From Tanypteryx hageni (lineage: Eukaryota > Arthropoda > Insecta > Odonata > Petaluridae), in assembly GCA_028673005.1 (NCBI GenBank), contig CM054112.1, positions 186,570,564 to 186,634,563 of the forward strand: a stretch of DNA of 64,000 nucleotides, in the 5' to 3' direction. Below the pieces are notes generated by a model. That model worked only from the letters and a program-made list of their open reading frames with translations. It made no database searches and was not told where the DNA came from. Made by a program: the position numbers and the translations under genes. Position 1 is the stretch's first letter. Each line of letters opens with the position of its first letter. This document shows, piece after piece, positions 12,942 to 22,345 of this stretch.

Positions 12942-13275
12942 ATGTTCATTCTTTTCCTCAAAGAACTGTACAACACTCACTCCTATATTACAATTCTAAG
13001 ATATTTTAATGTGCAAGAGAAAATTACCCTGCTCGATGGATTTCAGATTTCCCATGTAAATCAAATGAGAAGGATAGTTACTGGAATCGAACCCGGGACC
13101 TCAATATTCGAAACAAAAACTATTTTCGGGAGCTCGGCTCATGTAGAAAGAGATTTCCACCAAGTTTCATGAAAAGCGGTATGTTGGTTCAAAAGTTAAT
13201 AGGGGGATGGACAGACAGACATACAGACACAACGACAAAACTATAAGCCTATTTTCATTCTGGAAAGTAGGCTAA
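12942..13275 (-). repeat. SINE-like interspersed repeat with B-box motif, copy 1
   Basis: On the reverse strand it carries GGTCCCGGGTTCGATTCCAG, a tRNA-like B box. On the forward strand this is followed by a conserved block reading ACCAAGTTTCATGAAAAGCG and then a GACAGACAGACATACAGAC run. The same order recurs at about 34230-34540, and shorter related pieces occur at 25274-25440 and 56920-57060. No protein is encoded. Confidence 0.5.
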
Positions 13276-13740
13276 AAACGCTGCCAACTCCAGCGCAAGA
13301 CGAATAAGATCTCCTTGTCGTTCCGGTCATCGCGGTCGACGTGCGCACGCGCAGTTTTCATTTGTAAGCCATCCTGAGCACAAAAAATACCGCAATGACA
13401 CATGGATTCCGTGTAAGTAAGCCGTTTAAAACTCATCTCATCTCTTCCTTCGCCCTTAAGGTTTCCTGCTCTGATCCCGCAACAATTTTCAGCTAACCTA
13501 CGTAGTGTCATGGAACTCCTTAGATTCCGCAGTAGGCCATGGCCGTAAATTATCTTAGCCGAGACACTAGTTTTAAAAAATCCCACCAGAGATCTCATAC
13601 CGCAGAAGTCTCTCTCTTTCTCTTCCTTAGAAAAACAGAATTGAAGGTTTAAAACTATCCCTTCTTTTTTAGTAGGCCAGATTTCACTCCAATGATTAAA
13701 ATGAGATTTGATCCTCCGCGAATCAAGAAAAAATAGTACG

Positions 13741-13956
13741 CTACTCAGGTCCAACAGGCCAATATTCTCCCTCGATCCGCCCCCGCTCCGTAGTTCTTTC
13801 ACGTCGATGTAGCACCGATGATAAATGTTTCCAGTCGCGGTTCCCTTCTGATGTCAACGAAGTCCTTATTTTGTCAAACAACTTACAACAAAAACAAAAT
13901 ACTGAACCCTTGGAACGAGAATAAACTAACCATTGTTTATCAATCGCTTCTCCATT
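13741..13956 (-). pseudogene. hAT transposase fragment, TTF-type zinc finger (ZMYM1-like)
   Basis: The frame contains KQWLVYSRSKGSVFCFCC followed by KLFDK and NRDWKHLSSVL. This is the characteristic TTF-type zinc finger start of the ZMYM1-like branch of hAT transposases (WL.YS...D.VFCFCCKLF...G..DWKHL). Only about 60 residues survive, against roughly 600-800 in full proteins. The first residues of the open frame come from the non-coding side and are not part of the domain. Further down the reverse strand (13272-13740) the frame stays open but no longer resembles the transposase. The fragment overlaps the 322-bp repeat that also occurs in the viral segment. Confidence 0.7.
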
Positions 13957-14175
13957 ACTCATTACACCCGTGATTCCCAAACTTTATCGCATGGAGGAAC
14001 CCCTACAATAATTTTTCATATCCCGAGGAACCCCTATCTATGAAAACGTTTACAGGTCAGGAAAAGTTGATAGCGCAATACTGCTCCCCGCTATCAACTT
14101 TTATTAATTAAATTTAATTTAATTTAAAAGTCACCGAAATGTATCTGGCCACAAGGATACATTCATTTTTTTTCG
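13854..14175. repeat. 322-bp repeat, copy 1 (no mismatch seen with 16944-17265)
   Basis: Read base by base, this block matches 16944-17265 without a visible mismatch, in direct orientation and 3,090 bp apart. It includes the start of the ZMYM1-like hAT fragment, the hAT-end-like text GTGATTCCCAAACTTT, and a perfect hairpin with arms AAAAGTTGATAGCG and CGCTATCAACTTTT (about 14063-14103). This copy is continuous with the transposase fragment, so it is likely the source. Confidence 0.9.
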
Positions 14176-15436
14176 AAAAACAAATGACCAGCAAATTTAA
14201 TGTATGTATTGGTATATAACGTTTCTAAAAAACCAATAGTTTTCTCAAACGATTTTCTACGAAAACGGTATCGTTCCACATCGGGGAATAATTTGGCAAG
14301 ACCTTAAAAAAGATGGTACAAAACGTTAAACGTATATAGGCTGCATGTTTTTCGGTGTTTCACCGCGTTGATCTTTTCACAAGACGACGTTTCGACGACG
14401 TTAAACGTATATGTTTAGAACACGAATATTTCGATGGAGGCGACGGAAACGTGTTACCTGAACAAACGCATCTTTCAAAGCTAAAAAAAGCAACTATAAT
14501 TTTGGACTAGCGAGTTTGTGTTAAGACAAATCGTGGAATTTGCCAAATACCCATAATATTTACACTGTGCGACCTTCTCCGTCGACGTCCGACGAGAGAC
14601 TGAGGGTTTTAGTTAACCCTCCCCCCCATTACCGAGGCACGATAAATTATTATTATTCGGGTAGACGGCTTTGAATAGGGCCAATTCAAAACTTTATCTT
14701 ACGTTATTCAATGAGGAACGTAGGAGCAATATTCCATTCGCACAGAGTAGCGTTTTCGGCCGTTTTAACCAATTGACAAAACCGACTGATAAGGCATGCA
14801 TTTACTATTCCTTGATCGGTCGCCATGACGTCTGCAGCAGTACGCAGGCCTGGGAAATAAAATCGTGGTTGGAATCGAACGAGCAAAGACATCTTCAAAG
14901 TCTTCTTTAAGAGGCGAAGAAGGAAAACCAGAGACAAGTATTGTAAGGAGTTAGAGCATCGGCACTCCCCGCCCCCCTCCCCCCAGTCAACTGCTGAATT
15001 TCTTATCGAGTTACTAGTATGGATACTAGTACCTCTATGGAATTTCCACGGCATCTCATATTTTTTCAACGTCTCATCACAGCAATATATATTATGAATA
15101 TTAAAATAAATTTACAATATTACGATTTGTACATTTTCTCCAAGAAAATAAAAAAAATGTTTTTTTATTTCTTTGTATCCTTTAACCTTTACCAACTCAT
15201 TTTACTGACATAAAATATATAATTTAATTGAGATTTTAATTAATAATATTACAAAACATTCATCTTAAAGTACTGATACCTTTTTGTTTTGTCATTTTGA
15301 TCCTAAAAGTGGTAATATCTTTCATTAACGATGTAATGAAATTGACGGATCTAACGGGCATAACTGATTTGGTAGTATTAAATTTCGATAAACCTAGAAT
15401 CGATTGCCTGAAAATAATCTGATGTGGCCACCACAT
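14176..15436. other. Unique AT-rich DNA, no gene seen
   Basis: No domain-bearing frame, RNA gene or transposon end could be identified. Short frames here lack protein-like composition. Confidence 0.4.
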
Positions 15437-16106
15437 GACTTTCTCCATACCTGTTATATTTTTAAAATTTCCAAATAGGTTACATAAAAATAAATATTTT
15501 AAGAAACTGCGAGAAAATTTTAGACTTTGCAAAGAACTGAAATAAACTCAAACCATAGCCTTCTGATATTGGATAAAGCCACAAAGCTCCAACAATTAAG
15601 AAAATAAAAAGGAGCGTTACTAAGAAGTAACTAAGCGTCAATTGTTAACAATAGTCGTCGGTAGGTGGCGTGGTGGTGGCAGCTAAAAATATAGGATATC
15701 TCTTAAACATTGCATTATATGGAAAATTGTTTCAAACAAAGATTGTAGAAAATTAAATTTCCTACAACTTACATTCCAGTACATTTTTACATTTATAAAA
15801 GATTAAAACAAATATTTCTAAATAACGGATAAGTGACAAGAGTAAACACCCACTTCCGCTTTACCGACTTTTACCAAAAACTAACCAGTTCTTCTGACTT
15901 ATAAAAATGTTAAATATAAAATTTCGCGTTGACCTGATAAATAGTTTTTGAGTTAGAGCACCCACAAAAAAGCTATCACACAGACATCATCGAGAAAATG
16001 GTCAAAATGTGTTCAGGGGACCTCAAAACGTCTATTTCCGTTGGAATCGAAATCGATTTTTTCATGAAAACAATACTTTCCCCTATACTACGTATGGAGA
16101 AAGTAA
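15437..16106. repeat. Interspersed repeat, copy 2 (abuts the viral relic)
   Basis: Same family as 1246-1852, starting ACTTTCTCCATA and ending TATGGAGAAAGT. It shares long blocks such as AAAAGGAGCGTTACTAAG and TAACGGATAAGTGACAAGAG. It ends only a few bases before the first virus-like coding sequence at about 16112, so it may mark or have invaded the left junction of the viral segment. Confidence 0.6.
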
Positions 16107-16111
16107 TAAAG

Positions 16112-16596
16112 TGTAATTGCAGATCGAACGAAGACTGCATGAATATTTGTGAACCGAAAGAAAAAATAACATGATTGTTCTCAAGAAACACACTAGCGTA
16201 GAAAAAGACGAATACGAGAAAATGGGCATTCGAAAAACTTTACATTGCAATAAATCACATGGAATCTACAAAGTGTTGACGTCCTTTGACAGAATAAATA
16301 TAAATTGTACGTTTATATCATATTATCCGTATTTTTTGACGAAAACTATCACTTCTATGTATACATACAACGGTGAAACGTTGAACATTAATGTCGAAAT
16401 CAGACCGGCTAATTTGACGGATTATAAATGCCCATTCGATGAAATTCTAGCCATCTTGATCGATAACAATCCTCATATTCCTATTGTATTCCTCGCAAAG
16501 TACATTGCACTATTAACGAATGCCGAAGCTTTTTACGTTTTGCTACCTCACATTGATCTGCCTCTTTTAGTTTATCGTCCGAGAATATTTTTTTGA
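16112..16596 (+). pseudogene. Endogenous viral element: PIF-like cysteine-rich fragment
   Basis: A short upstream frame (16112-16171) carries a spaced cysteine cluster (C-x7-C-x3-C, codons near 16118, 16142 and 16154). It changes frame near 16155-16172 into a 141-codon frame starting at ATG 16171. That frame has Cys and Gly spaced as C-x3-(H)G, then a second Cys followed by a YYP motif at about 16300-16335. This pattern recalls the per os infectivity factors (PIF-2/PIF-3 type) of baculoviruses and nudiviruses, membrane-anchored proteins of the virion entry complex. Beyond about codon 90 the resemblance fades and an opposite-strand frame overlaps. The proposal rests on cysteine pattern and on the neighbouring viral polymerase. 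It may be another viral membrane protein. It is broken and incomplete. Confidence 0.4.
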
Positions 16597-16794
16597 TGTA
16601 TTTTTCATCTTATGGTAATAGGACGCATTTCGGTTGTCGCAAATATAAGTAATCTTCTATTTCAATCGATACGTTTTTTCTCGCCATTTGTTTAAACTCC
16701 ATTGGAAAATTTTATCGCCTTAGTCATCATCCTCGAATTATAAAATTATTTCGTCGTTGTCATTATCACTTTTCTTTTTAGTGCTTTTCGTCAT
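16318..16794 (-). pseudogene. Decayed reverse-strand frame in the viral segment
   Basis: From ATG 16794 a short Lys/Asp-rich start (MTKSTKKKSDNDNDE) ends in a stop at 16738. In another frame an ATG at 16702 opens a protein-like stretch interrupted only by TAA at 16610-16612 and TAG at 16481-16483, and it continues to TGA at 16318. Composition is charged and lysine-rich, like viral rather than random AT-rich sequence. It overlaps the forward PIF-like frame, so one of the two must be incidental over the shared part (16318-16596). I do not recognise the family. Confidence 0.3.
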
Positions 16795-16943
16795 TGCTGA
16801 AAATCACTATTACCTTCGTGATGTCCGTCCGTACGCATATATCAGGGAAGAATTGGCTTAACCGATTTCAACCAAATTTGGTACATAGAATTCTCACATA
16901 AATTACTGACCAAAATGACATTTGTATTGTATTCCTATTGTAT

Positions 16944-17265
16944 TCAACGAAGTCCTTATTTTGTCAAACAACTTACAACAAAAACAAAATACTGAACCCT
17001 TGGAACGAGAATAAACTAACCATTGTTTATCAATCGCTTCTCCATTACTCATTACACCCGTGATTCCCAAACTTTATCGCATGGAGGAACCCCTACAATA
17101 ATTTTTCATATCCCGAGGAACCCCTATCTATGAAAACGTTTACAGGTCAGGAAAAGTTGATAGCGCAATACTGCTCCCCGCTATCAACTTTTATTAATTA
17201 AATTTAATTTAATTTAAAAGTCACCGAAATGTATCTGGCCACAAGGATACATTCATTTTTTTTCG
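16944..17265. repeat. 322-bp repeat, copy 2, inside the viral relic
   Basis: It matches 13854-14175 with no visible mismatch and in the same orientation. It separates the PIF-like part from the polymerase part of the viral relic. Flanking bases differ on both sides, so the boundaries are sharp. It has no transposase of its own beyond the short hAT fragment and the internal hairpin. Confidence 0.9.
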
Positions 17266-17290
17266 GGAAACGGGAAACCCATGTACATCC

Positions 17291-17449
17291 CTACTTGTTT
17301 TTCTTCGGTCGTAGCTCATCGAGTAGACGTAACAGGCCTCTGGCGTTACTCTCGAGAAAGTATTTACACGCGGTCAAGTCTTTAGGACCTTCACTTTCCA
17401 AGTAAATTTTGTACATGTGCGCACCGGCCTTAGACAATTTCTCATCCAT
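17291..17449 (-). CDS. Small intact ORF of 52 residues in the viral relic
   Basis: ATG at 17449, stop TAG at 17291-17293. The product begins MDEKLSKAGAHMYKIYLESE and ends with a basic tail (LRPKKNK). It has no signal peptide or membrane segment and is probably mostly helical with mixed charge. Its start is 20 bp from the polymerase ATG at 17470 on the other strand, so the two would be divergently transcribed through the AT-rich gap TCGTTTTTCTTATTATATC. Unlike its neighbours it has no stop or frameshift, though at 52 codons this can be chance. I do not recognise the family. Large insect DNA viruses often have small genes beside the polymerase, so a viral origin is the best guess. Confidence 0.45.
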   Translation of the reverse strand: MDEKLSKAGAHMYKIYLESEGPKDLTACKYFLESNARGLLRLLDELRPKKNK

Positions 17450-17469
17450 TTCGTTTTTCTTATTATATC

Positions 17470-17808
17470 ATGAAAGTGTACGGCGAGAAAACTCTTTTAC
17501 TTCGCGTGTTTTACGATGAACACGAAATCAAATTTAATGGAACTTCTCGACGATGGAAACGACACAATATATGCACTGCAGTTTACCTATTTTCCGTGTA
17601 CGTTAGGGTGCACCCCGATTTTAAGGACACGGTTTTTCAAATCCTCTCCTCTTCAGAGTACAAGAATACGATTAATCAGTTGCTGAACAAAAACATGTGC
17701 TTCGGTACGATCAACAGTTCGATCTTGGCGAGTTTGATACAAAGTGTTTGGGAGTTAATACGAACTGAAGGGACATTTGTTAAAGATCAGCTGTTCTACA
17801 TATTCTGA
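17470..17808 (+). pseudogene. Viral polymerase: N-terminal segment
   Basis: ATG at 17470 opens 112 codons, ending at TGA 17806-17808. It is the N-terminal domain ahead of the exonuclease. This region is poorly conserved in family B polymerases and carries no catalytic motif. A different frame at about 17531-17600 also reads as protein-like, so an additional pair of small indels inside this segment is possible. The frame changes to the exonuclease segment between 17777 and 17808. Confidence 0.6.
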
Positions 17809-18886
17809 AGCTAACAACATATACCGTTTTCTCAAAGATGACGCAGAGCTTAAACGCTCCATGGGTTTGTATTCGTGTGTCTCTGCAGAGTTTAGGCTGT
17901 GCATGGAACTGATTCTAAAAAGTGTGTTGGTCGAATGCAAGCCTCATCCTGAATGCAAATACTACATTTTTACATCCTTTTTGTGCAGTGTGCCTAGGAC
18001 CCAAGGCAACATAGATCCGTCTCATTACTTTAGAATGTTGGGTTATTATTGTTACCTGAACGGAACGATTTATCTGTTGGCTCCGTCCGAGGACGATCTG
18101 GAACCGCATCAGTTACTTTCTATGATGTCTCGGATAGCTTTCGATATAGAAACTTCTTCGGGCAATATGAGAGACTTGCCTTTGGGCATCTATGCCAGTG
18201 AACAGTTGGTGCCCGCTGTCCTGTACGGCGAATACAAGAGTTTCAAATTCACAATGGCTTTTTATTTAAAGTGCTTTAACGATTCCTCGTCGAATAACAT
18301 GAGACTGTTTGATGAAATCATGCAACGGAAATACAAGGTGCAAAATGAAGCTTTTTACGTAAAGGGTTATGATTCGGAGAAAACCATGATTGTGTACCTT
18401 TTAAAATTCATTTCGGAAGGAGACCTCATAGAATAACTTACCGGTGATCCAAACGACGCATTTATATTTATCGGACAAAACATCAAAAAGTGCGATTTAC
18501 GGTTTTTTGTCACTAGGATGAAATGGTACAACATGCAAAACGAATACGACGCCAACATCTCGTTGGAAGACATTCACGAGGAAGTTCCACTGTTTCGCAT
18601 CAAACCAAATGCCATATTGTGTGATACGTATTTGGTATTTCTGATAAATAATTTAGCCAGTGAAAATCTGTATTTGGATGGTCTCACGAACAAATACCTA
18701 TCCAAAGAATATCGTAAAATGGCATTCAATTCGGTATCGATTCGAATATTGTATATTTTGACGGAACAAAACTGCTCTAAACAGGCATACATGATAGCCG
18801 ACAAGACATATGATGTTGGCGATTATAATAACTGCGAATTGATCTTACCAAAAAAATACATATCTTTGGAGGTGTTCAAACGATAA
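17777..18886 (+). pseudogene. Viral polymerase: 3'-5' exonuclease segment with Exo I and Exo II
   Basis: One continuous frame interrupted by a single TAA at 18434-18436, ending at TAA 18884-18886. Exo I (FDIETSS) lies near codon 123 of this segment. Exo II has the invariant Asn and Asp at 18479 and 18494, with Cys in the place usually held by Phe or Tyr. About 120 codons follow Exo II before the next break. The carboxylates needed for proofreading are all still encoded, although the gene is broken. Confidence 0.8.
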
Positions 18887-19170
18887 CCGAAAACAGTAAC
18901 GTTTCCCAAATAAAATTGCCGTTGATGGAGCAAATCATAACGTACAATCAAAGGGATTGCGTTGCTGTGTTAAAAGTAAGTAAGTCGTTTGCTGATCACC
19001 CGTATTGATATGTTTATCGCTTTCAGAATGGCGTGGGAAAAATGATGCACAAGGGAAACTCTATAAGAGTACGAAACGTTTTTGAATTCCATTGTTTGTA
19101 TGACAATCTGCCCATGTGTCATTCGGCAAAAGCTAACGACAATCGTCTTTTTCCGATTAAAAAATTTTGA
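18887..19170 (+). pseudogene. Viral polymerase: Exo III to pre-motif A segment
   Basis: After a one-base frame change at 18884 the frame resumes with MEQIITYNQRDCVAVLK, whose Y-x3-D is the Exo III motif. A 51-bp stretch with one TGA (19006-19008) follows. The same frame then continues with a KGNSIRVRN-like segment, the family's G-x-R-x(R) region before motif A. It ends at TGA 19168-19170, where the frame changes again. Confidence 0.7.
18976..19026 (+). other. Intron-like 51-bp stretch in the viral polymerase
   Basis: It starts GTAAGTAAG directly after an AAA codon and ends TATCGCTTTCAG. It is exactly 51 bp, a multiple of three, and its removal would delete the only stop (TGA 19006-19008) between Exo III and the next conserved block. 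It matches arthropod splice-site consensus at both ends. The alternative is that it is coding sequence with one nonsense mutation, since family B polymerases usually have residues between Exo III and the following block. Confidence 0.4.
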
Positions 19171-19780
19171 AGAACTGGACGTAAAAACTCAGGTGAAGAA
19201 TATGAAATCTGGAATGAACATAGAAGATTCCATACTGATGTTTAAAAGGATGCCGAAGCTGGTTTCGTTTCGATTGAATTTGGCTACGAAGAAACGATAC
19301 CCCGGAGCCCCAGTATTTTGCATACCCGGACATCGAATGAAAACTGTCCAATTCGACCTGGTCAGCTTCTACCCGAATGTAATACGTTGGATGTTGCTAG
19401 CTCACGAATCTGTGAGTTCCTGCACCATAAATTTGCTTCGTGAGTTGATATCGAGTACTGATTTTTTGTCCAAACAATTTCGGCGATTTGTTGAATTACG
19501 ATTACCTCAGCGTCTATCTCGCCATGGATCCCAAGATAGATGCATTGAAATTGGTCGACGTCAGTTACGTCGGGATATCGATATGACATAGAATTTCACC
19601 GTATAACGAATTGTGTGATGTGCGTCGTTCTTTTCCAGGAGACGAACAGTTTCTTTTGTTCGTTTTTGGGCAAGTTATTGGAAAACAGAAAGAATTAAAC
19701 GAGAAATGAAAAAAATTTACACGGATACCTTAGAATATTCTATATTAAACGTACTGTCTCCAGACGGGTCATTGGTATAA
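19082..19780 (+). pseudogene. Viral polymerase: palm segment with motif A
   Basis: From about 19160 one frame runs through PGAPVFCIPGHRMK and the motif A FDLVSFYPNVI, with the catalytic Asp at 19355-19357. After about 19430 the protein-like reading moves to another frame (about 19480-19588). It moves again to a basic stretch at 19691-19780 that matches the region before motif B. The first part of the frame starting at ATG 19082 (to about 19160) is out of register and is not real polymerase. Confidence 0.75.
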
Positions 19781-19903
19781 CCTTCGCGCCTGATACTGCT
19801 CGCCCATCTCCATACACTCTCAATCCCGTACCACTGCGCAAGCTGAGTTAATTTCTTTCACATAAAAGGAAAAGTTTCCGAAAAATGGGTTGCCAATGAT
19901 TTT

Positions 19904-20161
19904 TTATCTATTTATTTTACGTTGACCGACCTTCTTTGGTTTCTTATTATACCTTACTTGCTCGAAAACTTGAATCATACGAGGCGTAAGATGAAATTCA
20001 CTTAGTAAGGCCTCGCAACGTGGCCTTCTACGATACAAGCGAATAGAAGTTTGCTGAAATTTTGGCGAGGAGATACAATTGTTGCGAGTTCTTACCAAGA
20101 AAATACCATGTTCCCGCGATCTTCTACCGAAATGCCACGAGTAGGCGCGTTACTGAGTCAC
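19904..20161 (-). other. Open basic reverse frame beside the viral relic
   Basis: A frame of about 80 codons without an ATG, open from a stop near 20160 to TAG/TAA near 19904. It is rich in Arg and Lys (for example IRLYRRRPRCEALLSEFHLT and RYNKKPKKVGQ). No family is recognised. It lies 120 bp after the polymerase relic on the opposite strand, so it could be a further viral remnant or an unrelated element. Evidence is composition only. Confidence 0.2.
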
Positions 20162-20164
20162 ACC

Positions 20165-21535
20165 ACATAGCGTCTAGTATTAAATAGTGGAAATAATAAA
20201 ACTAAAGAACTGTCGCGATGATTTAGAGCAACTCCATTTGAAGAGTAGGTCTGACAATTCTTTTCATTGTTTGGCTGCCTCGTTATAAACTCTTTAGGTT
20301 GCTCTAACCTAAATTTGACGGATGCTCTCTCAAGCCGTGAGAAATGGGCTATTCTGCTTAGCTGATAAAAAAGTGCTTCTCAGTTATTATGGGATGGTTA
20401 TCTTCATGTAGAGCAAAAAAGTCATACAGTTGGAGGTGAAATAACAACAGAACGGTGGTGAGCCACTACGATTTATTTGTTAACGGGAAGATCTTCGCAG
20501 CAGAGCTTCGTCCCAACTCAGAAAACTACAAAAAAAGAAAAAGAACGACAAAGAAGAGGAATAAAAGAAATGAATAGTCTCTGTGAATGAAAATACACCA
20601 TACAGCGGCACTTCCGCATTCATAGCACATATAGAAGCTCTAGTAGCTGCGGGGAGATGGCGGATTGTCAAACTTCTCCTTATACGGAGGAGACGTCAAA
20701 TCAAAATAATGAACCACGACCTCTGATATACATCACGATGAGATAGGCCAGATAAACATGGAAGGATTATAATTGAGGACTTGATTATGTGGTGAATCAT
20801 CGTAGGACGATCGCAGTATCTCAATGCCTGTAAATTTCTTAAATTGTATCAATAAGTTAATCTCACTGATAATAGAAAAGAAACGCATATTTTTACACAA
20901 TTCTTCCTCGCCGTAGTTACTAGAGCTGCTAGAAACTCTCGAAAAATAGCCATTTATAGCGTTTTTCACTTCCTATCAACCGAAATATGCGAAGCGTAAA
21001 ACGAAATTCATTACAATTTTTAAGAGATTTTCTGTCAGAGATGTAATTTGTGCAATTTAGAGGTTGAGAGTTTCATTTCTGGACGCAGATGTACTTTGAT
21101 AACGAATTTCTTCACTCACAAATTATTGATAGTTGATAAACAAATAGCTTCTCAAAATTCCCTCTCCACTAAAATCTCAGAATACGACGATTTTAATTCA
21201 AAACCTTTGCATCCAAATCCCGTTCCTGTTTGGTAACAAACAGGATCCCGCAAATCTTACGGCATAGCGATAAATCTGTCTTAGGTTTGGAAGAATACAA
21301 AGAAAACTCGAGAAACGTAAATAGTCACACGAACCCTCTCGAAAATCGCATTCCAATTCGCTTTCGAATAAATCCCGCTCAAAAAAACTCCCGGATCAGA
21401 ATATACTTTCAAACTGGAATTCCAGACGATTTTCAATGGAACGCAGCAAAAAAAACGTTCCATAAAGGAATACGACGAGCATATAAAATTGCCCGCTCCT
21501 TTTTTCGTCCCGGCGGCGAGCGAACAAGCATGCTC
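20165..21535. other. Unique DNA, no gene seen
   Basis: AT-rich, with no recognisable coding region, RNA gene or transposon end. Short frames do not look protein-like. Confidence 0.35.
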
Positions 21536-22345
21536 TTCCTCTCTCTCTCTCTCTTTCTCTCCCCACCTCCGCACTGCATTCCATTTATGTTACGAATCGG
21601 ACGGACTTTTACGACCGTAACAATATACCACTGGCCGAGTGGTTTTCAGATGCGGGGGAGTCGTTTTGCGTCGAAAAAGAAAAGTAAAAGAAAGAGGTGG
21701 ATAATCGCTAAAGGGTCGTCGAACCACCCTCCCCTTTATTCTGGACCTTTCTCCCTTACTTTCATGCCATCTGAAAACCCTTCATCGACCTTCTTTTGTT
21801 TTTTTACTCGCCATTTCCCCCTTCTCCGTTCCCTACACCTCCCCTTGCGTGGAGCCGCGCTGTATTCTCCTTGTCTTTGGCGATCTGAGCAGGAGCAAAA
21901 GGTGGCCTTTGAATATTGATAGGGAAGCCCTGGAGGTGAGATGACTAGGATGTGAGCGGGAGAGAGAGAGAGAGCATGCGGGAGAGAGGGAAGAGAGAGG
22001 GGAAGAGAAAGGCAGGAGAGATATGGAAGGAGAGAAGTGGGAGGGGAGAGGTGGGATGAGAGGCGGAGGAGAGAAATTGGAAGGAGAGAGGAGGTAGGTG
22101 AGAGGCAGCAGAAGTGGCGAGTGGGAAGAGGATGGGAGAGAGAGATTGGGTGAAAGAGAGGGACGAAGAAAGGTGTGATAGGAGATATAGATATATTCGT
22201 CTTTATTTTGGCGAGATTGGGACGGTCTCTTCCTCTATTTCTCCCAGGAGAAAGATAGTCAAAGTAGGAGCAGAGAGGGTGTAGATGCAAAGGAGAGAAG
22301 GGGGGAGAAACTCCGGCGCCTCTGAGAGAGAGAGAAGGCCATTCC
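21536..22345. repeat. CT and GA low-complexity tracts
   Basis: A CTCTCTCTCT run at about 21539-21560 and an irregular GAGAGA/GGGAGA tract over 21955-22345. The long frames here (up to about 240 codons, rich in Ser, Leu, Pro or Arg/Glu) are compositional artefacts. Confidence 0.85.

Larger units (their letters stand above)
17470..19780 (+). pseudogene. Endogenous viral element: family B DNA polymerase, 3' truncated
   Basis: A decayed DNA-directed DNA polymerase of the type used by large dsDNA viruses for genome replication. The order of motifs is correct: Exo I FDIETSS (Asp codon 18143, Glu 18149), Exo II N-x4-D (Asn 18479, Asp 18494), Exo III Y-x3-D (Tyr 18943, Asp 18955), and polymerase motif A FDLVSFYPNVI (19352-19384). 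After these comes a basic R-x3-K-x2-M-K segment (19691-19720) of the kind that follows motif A. Lesions: frameshift near 17777-17808, stop TAA 18434-18436, frameshift at 18884, an interruption at 18976-19026, frameshift near 19160, frameshift after motif A near 19430-19500, and further breaks near 19588 and 19690. Motif B (Kx3NSxYG) and motif C (DTD) are absent; the coding likeness ends at about 19780. Closest in style to nudivirus polymerases, judged from motifs and context only. Confidence 0.85.

Noticed and set aside
13080..13105. A tRNA gene from the B-box sequence
   Set aside because: Only the B box is present, and the same motif recurs in several dispersed copies of a repeat.
13272..13740. 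176-codon reverse frame as the continuation of the ZMYM1-like transposase
   Set aside because: It does not resemble the family after the TTF finger. It is open but compositionally odd and out of register.
17470..19780. Polinton/Maverick origin of the polymerase
   Set aside because: The adjacent PIF-like fragment, and the absence of recognisable retroviral-type integrase, ATPase, protease or capsid genes and of long terminal inverted repeats, favour a nudivirus-like source. This is not excluded without a tree.
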